A stretch of DNA of 64,000 bases, taken from positions 1 to 64,000 of the forward strand of contig NZ_FODD01000027.1 in the NCBI RefSeq assembly GCF_900110255.1, read 5' to 3'. Numbering within the stretch: position 1 is the first letter of the stretch; every line of letters starts with the position of its first letter. Positions 24,850-33,779 of the stretch are shown here, piece after piece. The notes beneath the pieces are model-generated. The model saw nothing but the letters and a program-made list of their open reading frames with translations, was not told the DNA's origin and ran no database searches. Position numbers and translations under genes: made by a program. The stretch is from Actinacidiphila rubida. GTDB lineage: Bacteria > Actinomycetota > Actinomycetes > Streptomycetales > Streptomycetaceae.

Positions 24850-26040
24850 CAGGCCGATTCCGGCGCCCTCCCCGGTCGTCGCCCCCCGGTCGAACAGTCC
24901 GGCCGGCGGGAAGGTCATCCGGCCCTCGTCGGCCACGTCGAACGCGAGCGCGCCACTGGCCTCCCGCACGGTCACGTCCACGCGCCCGCTGCCGTGAACG
25001 CGGGCGTTGTCCAGCAGCACGTCGAGGACCTGGCCGACGGCACGGTCGGGCAGCGGCAGGTCCTCCACGCCGGGGACGAGACGTATGGCGAGGCGGCGCT
25101 GCTCCTGGGCGAAGACGCCGTGCCAGCGGGTCTCGACGCGATCGAGCAGGACCGCGGCCGGCCGGGTGGCGCCGGCGCCCTTTCCGGCATCGTTCTCCGC
25201 CTTGGCCAGGCGCAGGACTTCGTCGATCGTGTGGTGCAGGTGTCCGCTCCGGGCCAGGGCTTCCTCGACCGCCGCGCGCAGGTCGACGTCCGGCGTGGTG
25301 AGCGCGGTCTCCAGGCCGAGTTGCAGTCCGGCCAGCGGTGTCCGCAACTGGTGGGACGCGTTCGCGGTGAAGTGCCGCTCGTGTCGCAGGAGACGTGCCA
25401 GCTCGGCGACCATGGCGTTCTGGGTGCGGGCCACCTGGTCGATCTCGGCTATGTGGCTGCTCGCCGCGCGGGCGGTCAGGTCGCCGTCGGCGATGTCCTG
25501 GCAGACCGAGGCGAGGTTCTCCAACGGCGCAGACAGTGCGCGGGCCTGCCGCCGGGCGACGAGGATCGCGACCGCGAGGGCGAACGCGGACACCCCTGAC
25601 AGGAGCGCCCAGGCCGCCAGCACGCGGGACCACACGTTCCCGGCGTCGTCGGCTGCCCGCACGACGCCGATGACCTGCTCGTTGCTCGACACGGGGACGG
25701 CCACCACGATGTGCCCGCCGGTGTGCTCGCTGACGGCGGCCCGCGAGGCGGCCCGCCGTGTCGCCGCGTCCCCGGTGCGCGGGCCGGCCCCCGCCTGCAG
25801 GCGCAAGCCCGCGTCGTACACGCCCACCTGCGTGCCGCCCGGGGGAGCGGGCAGTTCCACCGGGTCGCCGGCGGAGAACTCCGGGCCCACGCGTACCGCG
25901 GCGGCCAGGGCGTCACGCTCCAGCCTGCCCCGCTCGTCGTCGAAGGCGGCGGACCGGATCACCACGGCCAGCGGCAGCGCCAGCAGGACGAGCGCCAGCA
26001 GGACGGCCGCCACGGCCACGCGCGCCACACGCTGTCTCAT
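24751..26040 (-). CDS. Sensor histidine kinase of the ABC-transporter two-component system
   Basis: 429 residues: TM1 (~8-30), an extracellular ~100-residue sensor, TM2 (~142-164), HAMP, HisKA with His230 in 'HERHFTANASHQLRTPLAGL', and a short HATPase domain ('VLDVLLDNARVHGSGRVDVT', 'GAGIGLSLARDLAEASGG'). The start ATG 26040 has only a weak gatggg upstream; an in-frame start at 26112 is possible. It is divergent from the lipoprotein-ABC operon, whose last gene is an orphan-looking response regulator, its likely partner. The 3' end overlaps the convergent kinase gene. Confidence 0.9.
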   Translation of the reverse strand: MRQRVARVAVAAVLLALVLLALPLAVVIRSAAFDDERGRLERDALAAAVRVGPEFSAGDPVELPAPPGGTQVGVYDAGLRLQAGAGPRTGDAATRRAASRAAVSEHTGGHIVVAVPVSSNEQVIGVVRAADDAGNVWSRVLAAWALLSGVSAFALAVAILVARRQARALSAPLENLASVCQDIADGDLTARAASSHIAEIDQVARTQNAMVAELARLLRHERHFTANASHQLRTPLAGLQLGLETALTTPDVDLRAAVEEALARSGHLHHTIDEVLRLAKAENDAGKGAGATRPAAVLLDRVETRWHGVFAQEQRRLAIRLVPGVEDLPLPDRAVGQVLDVLLDNARVHGSGRVDVTVREASGALAFDVADEGRMTFPPAGLFDRGATTGEGAGIGLSLARDLAEASGGRLSLASSSPTVFTLLLPCDG

Positions 26041-26154
26041 GGACCCATCATGCGGGCGCCGCGCGACCGGCCCCCACCGGCCGGCCCCAGGTTTTACCGT
26101 CGTCTCACCCACGCTGGTCCTGGCGCTAACCGGCGGGTTCCTAGCGTCTGCGGT

Positions 26155-26826
26155 ATGACCACGCCACGCGAACTCCTCCTGACCTCAGCCGGGTTCGTCC
26201 TCGCCGCGGTGATGACGGCCGGCTGCGGCTCCTCGGGCGGCTCGACACACGCCACCAGTAACACCAGCAGCACCAGCGCGACCGCTGCGACCGCCTCCGC
26301 GACGAGCGCTACCGCCGACTCCCCGACGAGCGCGTCCGCTCCACCGGCCGCCGAGTCCAACCCGGCCGGCGACATCCCGGACAACCAGGCCTATGTGGCC
26401 TTCAGCCCCGCGGGCGGCGGCTTCACCGTCAAGGTCCCCGAGGGATGGGCCCGCACCGACGCCGGAGCGGTGACGACGTTCACCGACAAGCTCAACCGCA
26501 TCCGGATCGAGGCCCGTTCCGTCGGCGCGGCGCCGACGCCGAGCAATGTGACCGCGACCGTGGTTCCCCAACTGCGGCAGGCCGTCGCGAACTTCACCTC
26601 GCCGAAGGTCTCCGCAATCACCCGCGAGGCGGGGCAGGCCGTCCTGCTGACCTACCGTGGCGACGCGGCGGCCGACCCCGTCACGGGCAAGGTCGTCAAC
26701 GACGCCTTCGAACGCTACGCGTTCCACCAAGCGGGCCGCGAGGTCGACCTCACCTTGTCCGGTCCCGTAGGAGCCGACAACGTCGACCCCTGGCGGATCG
26801 TGACCGACTCCCTCGCCTGGCGATGA
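26155..26826 (+). CDS. Lipoprotein, first gene of the ABC operon
   Basis: 223 residues. The signal peptide ends in a lipobox ('AAVMTAGCGSS', Cys at ~23), followed by a Ser/Thr/Ala linker (~30-75) and a compact alpha/beta domain ('FTVKVPEGWARTDAGAVTTF', a PsbP/DUF-like fold). It is anchored to the outer face of the membrane. The ABC ATPase gene overlaps its stop (ATGA). Likely a sensor or substrate-binding accessory of the FtsX-type permease; the function is inferred from position. Confidence 0.8.
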   Translation: MTTPRELLLTSAGFVLAAVMTAGCGSSGGSTHATSNTSSTSATAATASATSATADSPTSASAPPAAESNPAGDIPDNQAYVAFSPAGGGFTVKVPEGWARTDAGAVTTFTDKLNRIRIEARSVGAAPTPSNVTATVVPQLRQAVANFTSPKVSAITREAGQAVLLTYRGDAAADPVTGKVVNDAFERYAFHQAGREVDLTLSGPVGADNVDPWRIVTDSLAWR

Positions 26827-27521
26827 CCGAGACCACCGCCGCCTCCACGGGAGGCCACGCCCTCGACGCACGGGACCTCTACCGGTTCTTCCGAGCCGGC
26901 GAGGAGGAGACCCTCGCCCTGCGTGGCGTCAGTGTGCACGTCGCGCGCGGCGAGACCGTCGCCGTCATCGGACCCTCCGGATCGGGCAAGTCCACCCTGC
27001 TCGCCTGCCTGGCCGGCCTTGACGAGCCCGCAGGAGGCACCGTCCACATCGCCGGCGAACGCCTCAGCCACCGCCCCGAAAGCGAACGGGCCCGCCTGCG
27101 GGCCCGGCGCATCGGGGTCGTGACGCAGTCCGGCAACCTCATCGCGCACCTCAGCGTCCGCGACAACATCCGCCTCGCCCGCAGTGCCGCGCGCGGCAGG
27201 AGCACCCAGCCCATGACCGAACTGCTGGACCGTACCGGTCTGGCACACCGCGCCCGCGCCCTGCCCCGGCACCTCTCCGGGGGCGAACTGGCCCGCGCCG
27301 GGCTGGCCGTGGCCCTCGCCAACGCCCCCGACGTCCTCTTGGCCGACGAACCCACCGGTGAACTCGACGGCTCGACCGAACGCAGGATCCTCGACCTGCT
27401 GCGGGCCCACTGCGACACCTCGCGTGGCGTGCTGCTGGTGACCCACAGCCGGCAGGCCCTGCGGATCGCCGACCGGGTGATCAGCCTGCACGACGGAAGG
27501 ATCCTCGATGACGAGCGCTGA
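26823..27521 (+). CDS. ABC transporter ATP-binding protein (LolD/MacB type), first of two
   Basis: 232 residues. Walker A 'GPSGSGKST', Q-loop 'GVVTQSGNLIAHLS', signature 'LSGGELARA', Walker B 'VLLADEPTGELDG' and H-loop 'LLVTHSRQ' are all present, so it should hydrolyse ATP. The 'ADEPTGELD' form marks the LolD/MacB-like family that works with FtsX permeases. The start ATG 26823 overlaps the lipoprotein stop. It ends 14 bases inside the next ATPase gene. Confidence 0.93.
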   Translation: MTETTAASTGGHALDARDLYRFFRAGEEETLALRGVSVHVARGETVAVIGPSGSGKSTLLACLAGLDEPAGGTVHIAGERLSHRPESERARLRARRIGVVTQSGNLIAHLSVRDNIRLARSAARGRSTQPMTELLDRTGLAHRARALPRHLSGGELARAGLAVALANAPDVLLADEPTGELDGSTERRILDLLRAHCDTSRGVLLVTHSRQALRIADRVISLHDGRILDDER

Positions 27522-28203
27522 CGTCCTCGTCGACGCCCGCGACGCGGCCCGCACCTACGGTCGTGGCCCCACCACCGTGGTCGCCGTGCACGGCGCCACC
27601 CTCCAGGTCAGGGCGGGCGACCGCACCGCCGTCGTCGGCCCCTCCGGATCGGGGAAATCCACATTGCTGCACCTGCTGGCCGGACTGGAACGCCCCAGCG
27701 GCGGACAGGTGTCCTGGCCCGCCCTCCCCACCCCGCCCGCGCAGCCGGCACCCACCCGGCAGATCGGCGTCGTGTTCCAGGGCCCCAGCCTGATCCCGGC
27801 ACTCGACGTGGTCGAGAACACGGCCCTGCCGCTGGTCCTGGCCGGCATGCCCGAAGGCCGGGCGCACCAGCGCGCGCACGCCAGTCTGCACGACCTGGGC
27901 ATCGCCGGCCTGGCACGACGCCTGCCCGAGGAACTGTCCGGCGGACAGGCCCAGCGCGTAGCGATCGCCCGTGTGCTCACCCAGGCCCCCCGGCTCGTCC
28001 TCGCGGACGAGCCGACCGGACAACTCGACCGCGCCACCGCCGACCACGTCGTCGACGTCCTGCTCAGCGCCGTCGACATGCTCGGCGCGGCACTCGTCCT
28101 GTCTACGCACGACCCCGCCGTCGCCCAACGTCTCGCCGTCCGGCGGGAGATGCACGAAGGACGGCTCCTGGCACCCCACGGCACCCGAGGACCACAGTCA
28201 TGA
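27508..28203 (+). CDS. ABC transporter ATP-binding protein, second of two
   Basis: 231 residues with Walker A 'GPSGSGKST', Q-loop 'GVVFQGPSLIPALD', signature 'LSGGQAQRVAIARVL', Walker B 'LVLADEPTGQLDR' and H-loop 'STHDP'. Both ATPases of this operon look catalytically complete, so they may form a heterodimer on the single large permease. ATG 27508 overlaps the preceding gene, and the stop overlaps the permease start (ATGA at 28200). Confidence 0.93.
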   Translation: MTSADVLVDARDAARTYGRGPTTVVAVHGATLQVRAGDRTAVVGPSGSGKSTLLHLLAGLERPSGGQVSWPALPTPPAQPAPTRQIGVVFQGPSLIPALDVVENTALPLVLAGMPEGRAHQRAHASLHDLGIAGLARRLPEELSGGQAQRVAIARVLTQAPRLVLADEPTGQLDRATADHVVDVLLSAVDMLGAALVLSTHDPAVAQRLAVRREMHEGRLLAPHGTRGPQS

Positions 28204-30854
28204 TCATCACTTGGGCCGCGGGCCTGATCCGGCGGCGCTCCGGACGGCTCGCGGCCACCGCCCTCGGCATCGCGCTCGCGGTCGCCCTCGCGGCCGCCCT
28301 CGGCGCGTTCCTGACCGCGTCGAAGTCGACCATGACCGCGCGGGCCGCCCGATCGACAGCCGTCGACTGGCAGGTGGAGGTCCAATCAGGCGCCGACCCG
28401 GCAACGGTGCTGCACACCGTACGCACCTCACCCGGCGTCAAGGCCGCCCTGCCGGTCGGCTTCGCCCGCACCTCCGGGTTCCAGGCACAGGCCGGCGGCT
28501 CCCTGCAGAACACCGGACCCGGCGTGGCCCTCGGCATGCCCGACGGATACAGCTCCGCCTTCCCGCAGGAGATCCGCCAACTGACCGGCACTCCCGGAGG
28601 TGTCGAACTCGCGCAGCAGACCGCGGCCAACCTTCACGCCGCGCCCGGCGACACCGTCACCATCGCCCTGCCCGGGGCACCCACCGCCCGGGTGAAGGTC
28701 GACGGAATCGTCGACCTGCCCCAGGCCGACTCCCTGTTCCAGAAGATCGGAGCACCAGCCCGGACCCAGCCCAGCGCGCCCCCCGACAATGTGATCCTGC
28801 TCCCGACGGCCGCCTTCACCCGGCTGACCAAGGCTGCCGGACCGACCACGGTCACCACACAGATCCACGTGGCCCGCAACGCCCGGCTGCCCTCGGACCC
28901 GGCAGCCGCCTACACCGTGGTCACCGGTGCCGCCCACAACCTCGAAGTCCGCAGCGCCGGCGGCGCGACGGTGGGCGACAACCTCGGCGCGGCACTCGGC
29001 TCGGCCCGTGAGGACGCCCTGTACGCGCAGATCCTCTTTCTCTTCCTCGGCGCCCCCGGCGTGATTCTCGCCGCCCTGCTCACCGCCGCCGTGGCAGGCG
29101 CCGGCGCGGACCGGCGACGGGGCGAGCAGACCCTGCTGCGCACCCGCGGCCTGCCGCCGCGCAAGGTCGGCACGCTGGCCGCGCTGGAGGCCCTGCTCGT
29201 CGGCACCGCCGGCGGGCTGCTCGGCCTCGGCCTGGCCGCGCTCGCCGGGCGCACCGCGTTCGGTACGGCCTCGTTCGGAGCGACGGCCCCCTCGGCTGCC
29301 CTGTGGTCCGGCACCGCCTTCGCCCTCGGCCTCTGCGTGGCGCTGCTGGTCGTCCTGGTACCCGCAGTGCGCGATCTCAGGGCGGCAACCGTCGCCCAGG
29401 CACGCCGCAGCGTCGGCCGCCGCGACCGCTCGCCCCTGTGGATGCGCCGCGGCCTGGACATCGTGATGCTCGCCGCGTCGCTGCTGGTCTTCCGCGCCTC
29501 CAGCGGCAACAACTACGCGCTGGTCCTCGCCCCCGAAGGCGTCGCCGGCATCTCCGTGTCGTACTGGGCGTTCCTGGGCCCGGCGCTGCTGTGGCTCGGC
29601 TCGGCCCTCGTCCTGTGGCGCGTGACCGCGTTCGCCCTCCGCCACGGCAGGGGCCTGTTGACCCGCCTCGCCCGTCCGCTGAGCGGCACGCTCGCCGGTA
29701 CCGCGGCGGCCGGCATCACCCGCCGGCACCGTCCGTTGGCCCGTTCCGTCGTGCTGTTCGCCCTCGCACTGTCCTTCGCCGTCTCGACCGCCGCGTTCAA
29801 CGCCACCTACCGGCAACAGGCCGAGGCCGATGCCCAGTTGTCCAATGGCGCGGACGTCACGGTGACCGAGCCGCCAGGTGCCGCGGCCGGCCCCGAGGCC
29901 GCGCCCGCGCTGGCAACCGTTGCCGGAGTGCGTCATGTCGAGCCGCTCCAGCACCGGTTCGCGTACGTCGGGTCCGACCTGCAGGACCTGTACGGGGTGC
30001 GGCCCACCAGCGTCGGGTCCGTCAGCGCGCTCCAGGACGCGTACTTCGCCGGCGGCACCGCCCACGACCTGATGGCGGCCCTGCAGGCACGGCCCGACTC
30101 GCTCCTGGTGAGCGCCGAGACCGTCCACGACTTCCAACTGAACACGGGCGACCTGATCAACCTGCGGCTGCAGGACGCCCGCACCAGGGCCCTGCGCACC
30201 GTCCCGTTCCACTTCGCCGGCGTCGTCAAGGAGTTCCCCACCGCCCCCAAGGACAGCTTCCTCGTCGCCAACGCGGCCTACGTCGCCGCGTCGACCGGCA
30301 GTGCCGCGGTCGGCGCCTTTCTCCTCGACACCGGCGGCACCCACCAGAAGCAGGTGGGGGACCGCGTGCGGGCCCAGCTCGGCACCGCGGCGACGGTCAC
30401 CGACATCACCCGCACCCGCAACGCGGTGGGCTCCAGCCTGACCTCCGTCGACCTGGCCGGGCTGACCCGCATCGAGCTGTTCTTCGCGGTCCTGCTCGCC
30501 GCCGGTGCCGGCGGCATCGTGCTGGTCCTCGGACTCGCCGAGCGGAGGCGCACCTTCGCGATCGCCACGGTCCTCGGCGCCAGCAGGCGCCAGGTGCGCG
30601 GGCTGATGCACAGCGAGGCCGCCGTGACGGCGGCCGGCGGCCTGCTCGGCGGCGCGGTGATCGGCTGGGCGCTTTCGCAGATGCTGGTGAAGGTGCTCAC
30701 CGGTGTCTTCGACCCGCCGCCCGAAGCCGTCGCCGTGCCCTGGGCCTACCTCGCCCTGACCGGCGGCGTCGCTCTTGCGGCCATCGTCTTCGCGACGCTG
30801 GGCAGCGCTCGCGGCTCCACCCGTCCACCCGTCGAGGAGCTGCGCGAACTGTGA
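28200..30854 (+). CDS. FtsX/MacB-type ABC permease (two FtsX domains)
   Basis: 884 residues. A TM anchor (~15-38) is followed by a large extracellular domain (~45-265), an FtsX domain (~275-410, 'FLFLGAPGVILAALLTAAVA'), further membrane segments (~420-540), a second extracellular domain (~545-735) and a C-terminal FtsX domain (~740-884, 'IELFFAVLLAAGAGGIVLVL'). This duplicated architecture is the MacB/BceB-like type used for efflux, peptide resistance or lipoprotein handling. It starts at ATG 28200, overlapping the second ATPase. Confidence 0.92.
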   Translation: MIITWAAGLIRRRSGRLAATALGIALAVALAAALGAFLTASKSTMTARAARSTAVDWQVEVQSGADPATVLHTVRTSPGVKAALPVGFARTSGFQAQAGGSLQNTGPGVALGMPDGYSSAFPQEIRQLTGTPGGVELAQQTAANLHAAPGDTVTIALPGAPTARVKVDGIVDLPQADSLFQKIGAPARTQPSAPPDNVILLPTAAFTRLTKAAGPTTVTTQIHVARNARLPSDPAAAYTVVTGAAHNLEVRSAGGATVGDNLGAALGSAREDALYAQILFLFLGAPGVILAALLTAAVAGAGADRRRGEQTLLRTRGLPPRKVGTLAALEALLVGTAGGLLGLGLAALAGRTAFGTASFGATAPSAALWSGTAFALGLCVALLVVLVPAVRDLRAATVAQARRSVGRRDRSPLWMRRGLDIVMLAASLLVFRASSGNNYALVLAPEGVAGISVSYWAFLGPALLWLGSALVLWRVTAFALRHGRGLLTRLARPLSGTLAGTAAAGITRRHRPLARSVVLFALALSFAVSTAAFNATYRQQAEADAQLSNGADVTVTEPPGAAAGPEAAPALATVAGVRHVEPLQHRFAYVGSDLQDLYGVRPTSVGSVSALQDAYFAGGTAHDLMAALQARPDSLLVSAETVHDFQLNTGDLINLRLQDARTRALRTVPFHFAGVVKEFPTAPKDSFLVANAAYVAASTGSAAVGAFLLDTGGTHQKQVGDRVRAQLGTAATVTDITRTRNAVGSSLTSVDLAGLTRIELFFAVLLAAGAGGIVLVLGLAERRRTFAIATVLGASRRQVRGLMHSEAAVTAAGGLLGGAVIGWALSQMLVKVLTGVFDPPPEAVAVPWAYLALTGGVALAAIVFATLGSARGSTRPPVEELREL

Positions 30855-30874
30855 GTGCACGTACGCTTCCTGGC

Positions 30875-31612
30875 ATGCCAGCGCACAGCCCCTACGGCCC
30901 GGCCGTCACCAGCGTCCTGGTCATCGAGGACGACGAGGTGATCGGCCGCCATCTCCATACCGGGCTGCGGGGAAACGGCTACGCGGCGAACTGGTCCCGC
31001 ACCGGGGCCAACGGCCTGGCCGAGGCCGCACACCGTCGCCACGACGCGGTCCTGCTGGACCTGGGGCTCCCGGACATCGACGGGATGGATGTCGCCCGGC
31101 AGTTGCGGGCCGACCACCCCGACCTGCTGATCGTCATCCTCACGGCGCGCAGCGACGAGATCGACGTCATCGCCGGCCTCGACGCCGGGGCCGACGACTA
31201 CCTCGTCAAGCCCTTCAGCCTGAGCGTGCTGCTCGCCCGCCTGCGAGCCCACCTCCGCCGCAGGCCGGCCGACGCCCACACCACGCGCCGGCCGATCCAG
31301 GTGGGCGATCTCACCGTGGACCCCGCCGCACGCCGCTGCCTGGCGGCCGGCCGTGAAGTCGCCCTGCGCCCCAAAGAATTCGAACTGCTGGCGGCGCTCG
31401 CCGGGCAGCCCGGCATCGCGGTCTCCCGCGAGGAGCTGATGGCGCAGGTGTGGGACGCGAACTGGTTCGGACCGACCAAAACCCTCGACGTCACGATGGC
31501 CGCCCTGCGTCGGCGCCTGGAGGCAGCGGAAACGAACCCGGAGCAGCCCCGCCTGCCGCACATCGCCACCCTCCGCGGGCACGGCTACCGGCTCGAACCG
31601 CCCCCGGACTGA
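30875..31612 (+). CDS. OmpR-family response regulator, last gene of the ABC operon
   Basis: 245 residues. The receiver domain has 'IEDDEV', phospho-Asp62 (AVLLDLGLPD), 'LTARS' and Lys in 'LVKPFS'. The winged helix contains 'LRPKEFELLAALAGQPGIAV' and 'TLDVTMAALRRRLE'. ATG 30875 lies 20 bases after the permease stop. No kinase follows it, so its partner is most plausibly the divergent kinase at 24751-26040. Confidence 0.92.
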   Translation: MPAHSPYGPAVTSVLVIEDDEVIGRHLHTGLRGNGYAANWSRTGANGLAEAAHRRHDAVLLDLGLPDIDGMDVARQLRADHPDLLIVILTARSDEIDVIAGLDAGADDYLVKPFSLSVLLARLRAHLRRRPADAHTTRRPIQVGDLTVDPAARRCLAAGREVALRPKEFELLAALAGQPGIAVSREELMAQVWDANWFGPTKTLDVTMAALRRRLEAAETNPEQPRLPHIATLRGHGYRLEPPPD

Positions 31613-31659
31613 CAAGGAAGCCCCCCACGCGGTCCGGCCGACCTCGTGTTCCGCCGCTC

Positions 31660-31688
31660 TTGATCGCTGATGAACCGTCAACTACAGT
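31660..31688 (+). promoter_or_regulatory. Promoter of the secreted propeller protein gene
   Basis: TTGATC (31660-31665), 17-base spacer, TACAGT (31683-31688) fits a principal sigma-factor promoter. Transcription would start about 31695, right at the leader hairpin, giving a ~100-base leader before ATG 31794. Confidence 0.6.
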
Positions 31689-31695
31689 GCGTGCG

Positions 31696-31717
31696 GCCGC
31701 GCTTGGGGAAGCGCGGC
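31696..31717 (+). promoter_or_regulatory. Leader hairpin
   Basis: GCCGCGCTT-GGGG-AAGCGCGGC, a perfect 9-bp stem with a G4 loop, at the predicted 5' end of the transcript. It probably stabilises the mRNA or modulates early elongation. No riboswitch family was recognised. Confidence 0.45.
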
Positions 31718-31793
31718 TTGGGGGGCGCGGAGATCGACGGAATCGGTCGAAGCTCCGTCGACGTGCCCGCACGTCAACTTTCTGGGGGGTTCC

Positions 31794-33425
31794 ATGCGAT
31801 TGAAGAAGATCACGCTTGCCCTGTCCGCTGGAGTGCTGGCGGGAGCCGCACTGACCGTGCTGCCGGCGACGCAGGCAGTGGCGGACACGGCCACGCCGTC
31901 ACCGCGCATCCTGCTGGACGAGACGAACCAGCACGTCTACCTCAGCACCGAGGGCCAGAAACCGTACGTCGAGGTCTTCGACCTGGACGGCAACCCGGTC
32001 GGCACGATCGACAACCAGCCCAGCGCCACCGGGATGGCCCTGTCGCCCGACAGCCGCACCCTGTACATCGCCCACGCCGAACAGGGTACGATCTCGGCGG
32101 TCAGCACCACGACGCTCCAGCAGACCGCGCTGTACCAGACGGACGTCGCCCCCGAGCGTCTGGCGTTCGCGGGCGGCCGTCTGTGGTTCAGCTACCGGGA
32201 GATCTACAGCCCGGCCGACTCGGGTATCGGTTCGGTGGACGTGCGGGCGCAGACTCCGACGGTGAGCCGGGAGTGGGAGGGGCTCTGGACGGCCGGGGCT
32301 CCCAACGTCCTGGCCGATCCCGCGGACCCGAACAAGCTCGTCGTCACCGGTGACGGCGGCAACGGCGGGCTCGGCGTCTTCGACGTCACCACCTCCACCC
32401 CGGTGCTGAAGGAGGAGAACGAGAACTTCAGCACGCTCCTCTACGACGCCGCCGTCACCGCCGACGGCAAGGACGTCGTGATCCCCTTGGGAACCTCGGT
32501 GCAGTACTACCGCCTCTCCGATCTGCAGCCCGACGGCCCGCCGCTGACCGTGAGCGACCCCGCGTCGGCGGTGGCGGTCGCCGATGACGGCACCGTCGCG
32601 GTCGGAAGCTTCAGTTACTGGTCCGTGCCCTCGGCCGGGGTGTCCGTGCTGGTGCCCGGCGAGTCCGGGCCGCGGCGGACGTACGCTCCGCCGGTCAACG
32701 GAAGCGGTCTCGCGTGGTCCACGGACGGCACCCGGCTGTACGCGGCTTCCGGGGGCACTACCACTCAGGGCGAAATCGACCCGGTCCTCAACGTCTTCTA
32801 CGGCCCCGAACGGGGCGACACCGCGATGGACCTCACGGCCCCGTCCGGAGCCACCTCGGGAACCCCCTTCACCGTGCAGGGTTCGCTGACGTCGGTGGCG
32901 CCCTTCGCCGCCGGGCAGAGCGTGCACGTCACGCGCACCGACGCCGCGGATCTCGGAGGGCTGGCGCTGCCGGACGCGATCGTGGCCCCCGACGGCACGT
33001 TCTCCTTCACCGACGCAGTCACCGCCGGGGGCGCGGTGTCCTACCAGGTCTCCTACGACGGCGACGCGGGGCACCAGCCTGCGCAGGCGTCGACGTCACT
33101 GACCGTCACGGCGGACACGAAGGCGGACACCACGCTGTACCTCGCGTTCGAGGACCGGGCGAAGGTCGGCAGGAAGCTGAAGATGGACGGCAGACTCAGC
33201 GCGGTGCAGTCGATCCCCGCGGGCGCGATCGTGACCGTCACCCGCCAAGACGGCAGCGGCCCGGTCCCGGCGCTCATCGGTCGGCGCACGGTAGCCGCCG
33301 ACGGTACCTTCCAGATCGCGGACGTCCCCGTAGTGGCGGGTCCCGCCGTCTACACCGTCACCTTCTCCGGTGACGACGCGTACAACGGCAGCTCCGTCTC
33401 ACAAACGGTGCAGGTGGTCGCCTGA
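31794..33425 (+). CDS. Secreted beta-propeller protein with Ig-like repeats
   Basis: 543 residues. The signal peptide is ~1-30 ('ALSAGVLAGAALTVLPATQA'). Residues ~38-350 are a YncE-like propeller with repeated 'GMALSPDSRTLYIAHAEQGT'-type blades. Residues ~355-543 hold two bacterial Ig-like domains ('GTPFTVQGSLTSVAPFAAGQ', 'VGRKLKMDGRLSAVQSIPAG'). No anchor was found, so it is probably released or wall-associated. ATG 31794 has ggggggt upstream. It is monocistronic with its own promoter at 31660. Function unknown. Confidence 0.85.
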   Translation: MRLKKITLALSAGVLAGAALTVLPATQAVADTATPSPRILLDETNQHVYLSTEGQKPYVEVFDLDGNPVGTIDNQPSATGMALSPDSRTLYIAHAEQGTISAVSTTTLQQTALYQTDVAPERLAFAGGRLWFSYREIYSPADSGIGSVDVRAQTPTVSREWEGLWTAGAPNVLADPADPNKLVVTGDGGNGGLGVFDVTTSTPVLKEENENFSTLLYDAAVTADGKDVVIPLGTSVQYYRLSDLQPDGPPLTVSDPASAVAVADDGTVAVGSFSYWSVPSAGVSVLVPGESGPRRTYAPPVNGSGLAWSTDGTRLYAASGGTTTQGEIDPVLNVFYGPERGDTAMDLTAPSGATSGTPFTVQGSLTSVAPFAAGQSVHVTRTDAADLGGLALPDAIVAPDGTFSFTDAVTAGGAVSYQVSYDGDAGHQPAQASTSLTVTADTKADTTLYLAFEDRAKVGRKLKMDGRLSAVQSIPAGAIVTVTRQDGSGPVPALIGRRTVAADGTFQIADVPVVAGPAVYTVTFSGDDAYNGSSVSQTVQVVA

Positions 33426-33559
33426 CGAACTCGTGCACCGCAGGCGATGGCTCCGGCCTCGTCCGAGCTGGGGTTTCCCGTCCAGCTCGGGCGGGCCCGG
33501 GCCCGGGCGCGGTGCTCGAGACCGCGGCCGCCACCGGACGGAAGCGCCTCTGGTCGACC

Positions 33560-33719
33560 GTGGGCGCCCGCGCCGACCGCGAATGACTGGGATCGCGTCG
33601 ATCAGCGGCATGAGCTGGGTAACGTCGATGCGACCCGGATACCGGAATCGGCTCTCCCGCCGCGGCAGCAGCGGCTCGATCCGCTCCCACAGCACGTCGA
33701 GGAGTTGGTCGACGGTCAT
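33560..33719 (-). pseudogene. IS5-family transposase relic
   Basis: The minus-strand frame from 33719 reads 'MTVDQLLDVLWERIEPLLPR', then 'RESRFRYPGRIDVTQLMPLI', then 'DAIPVIRGRRGRPRS'. The first part is the N-terminus and the second the middle ('DVTQLIPLIDAIPPVRGRRGRPR') of IS5-type transposases, joined directly, so ~100 internal residues and the whole C-terminus are deleted. The rest of 33426-33779 shows no gene. Confidence 0.75.
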
Positions 33720-33779
33720 GGCGCTGGGCGCGACGAAGGTTCCCGCCTCGGTCCGGCTGCGCTCCCTGGTCCGGCCGCC

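Noticed and set aside
28428..30860. ~800-codon frame antisense to the FtsX permease
   Set aside because: Glu/Gly/Arg-rich shadow; the permease frame has clear membrane segments and operon overlaps.
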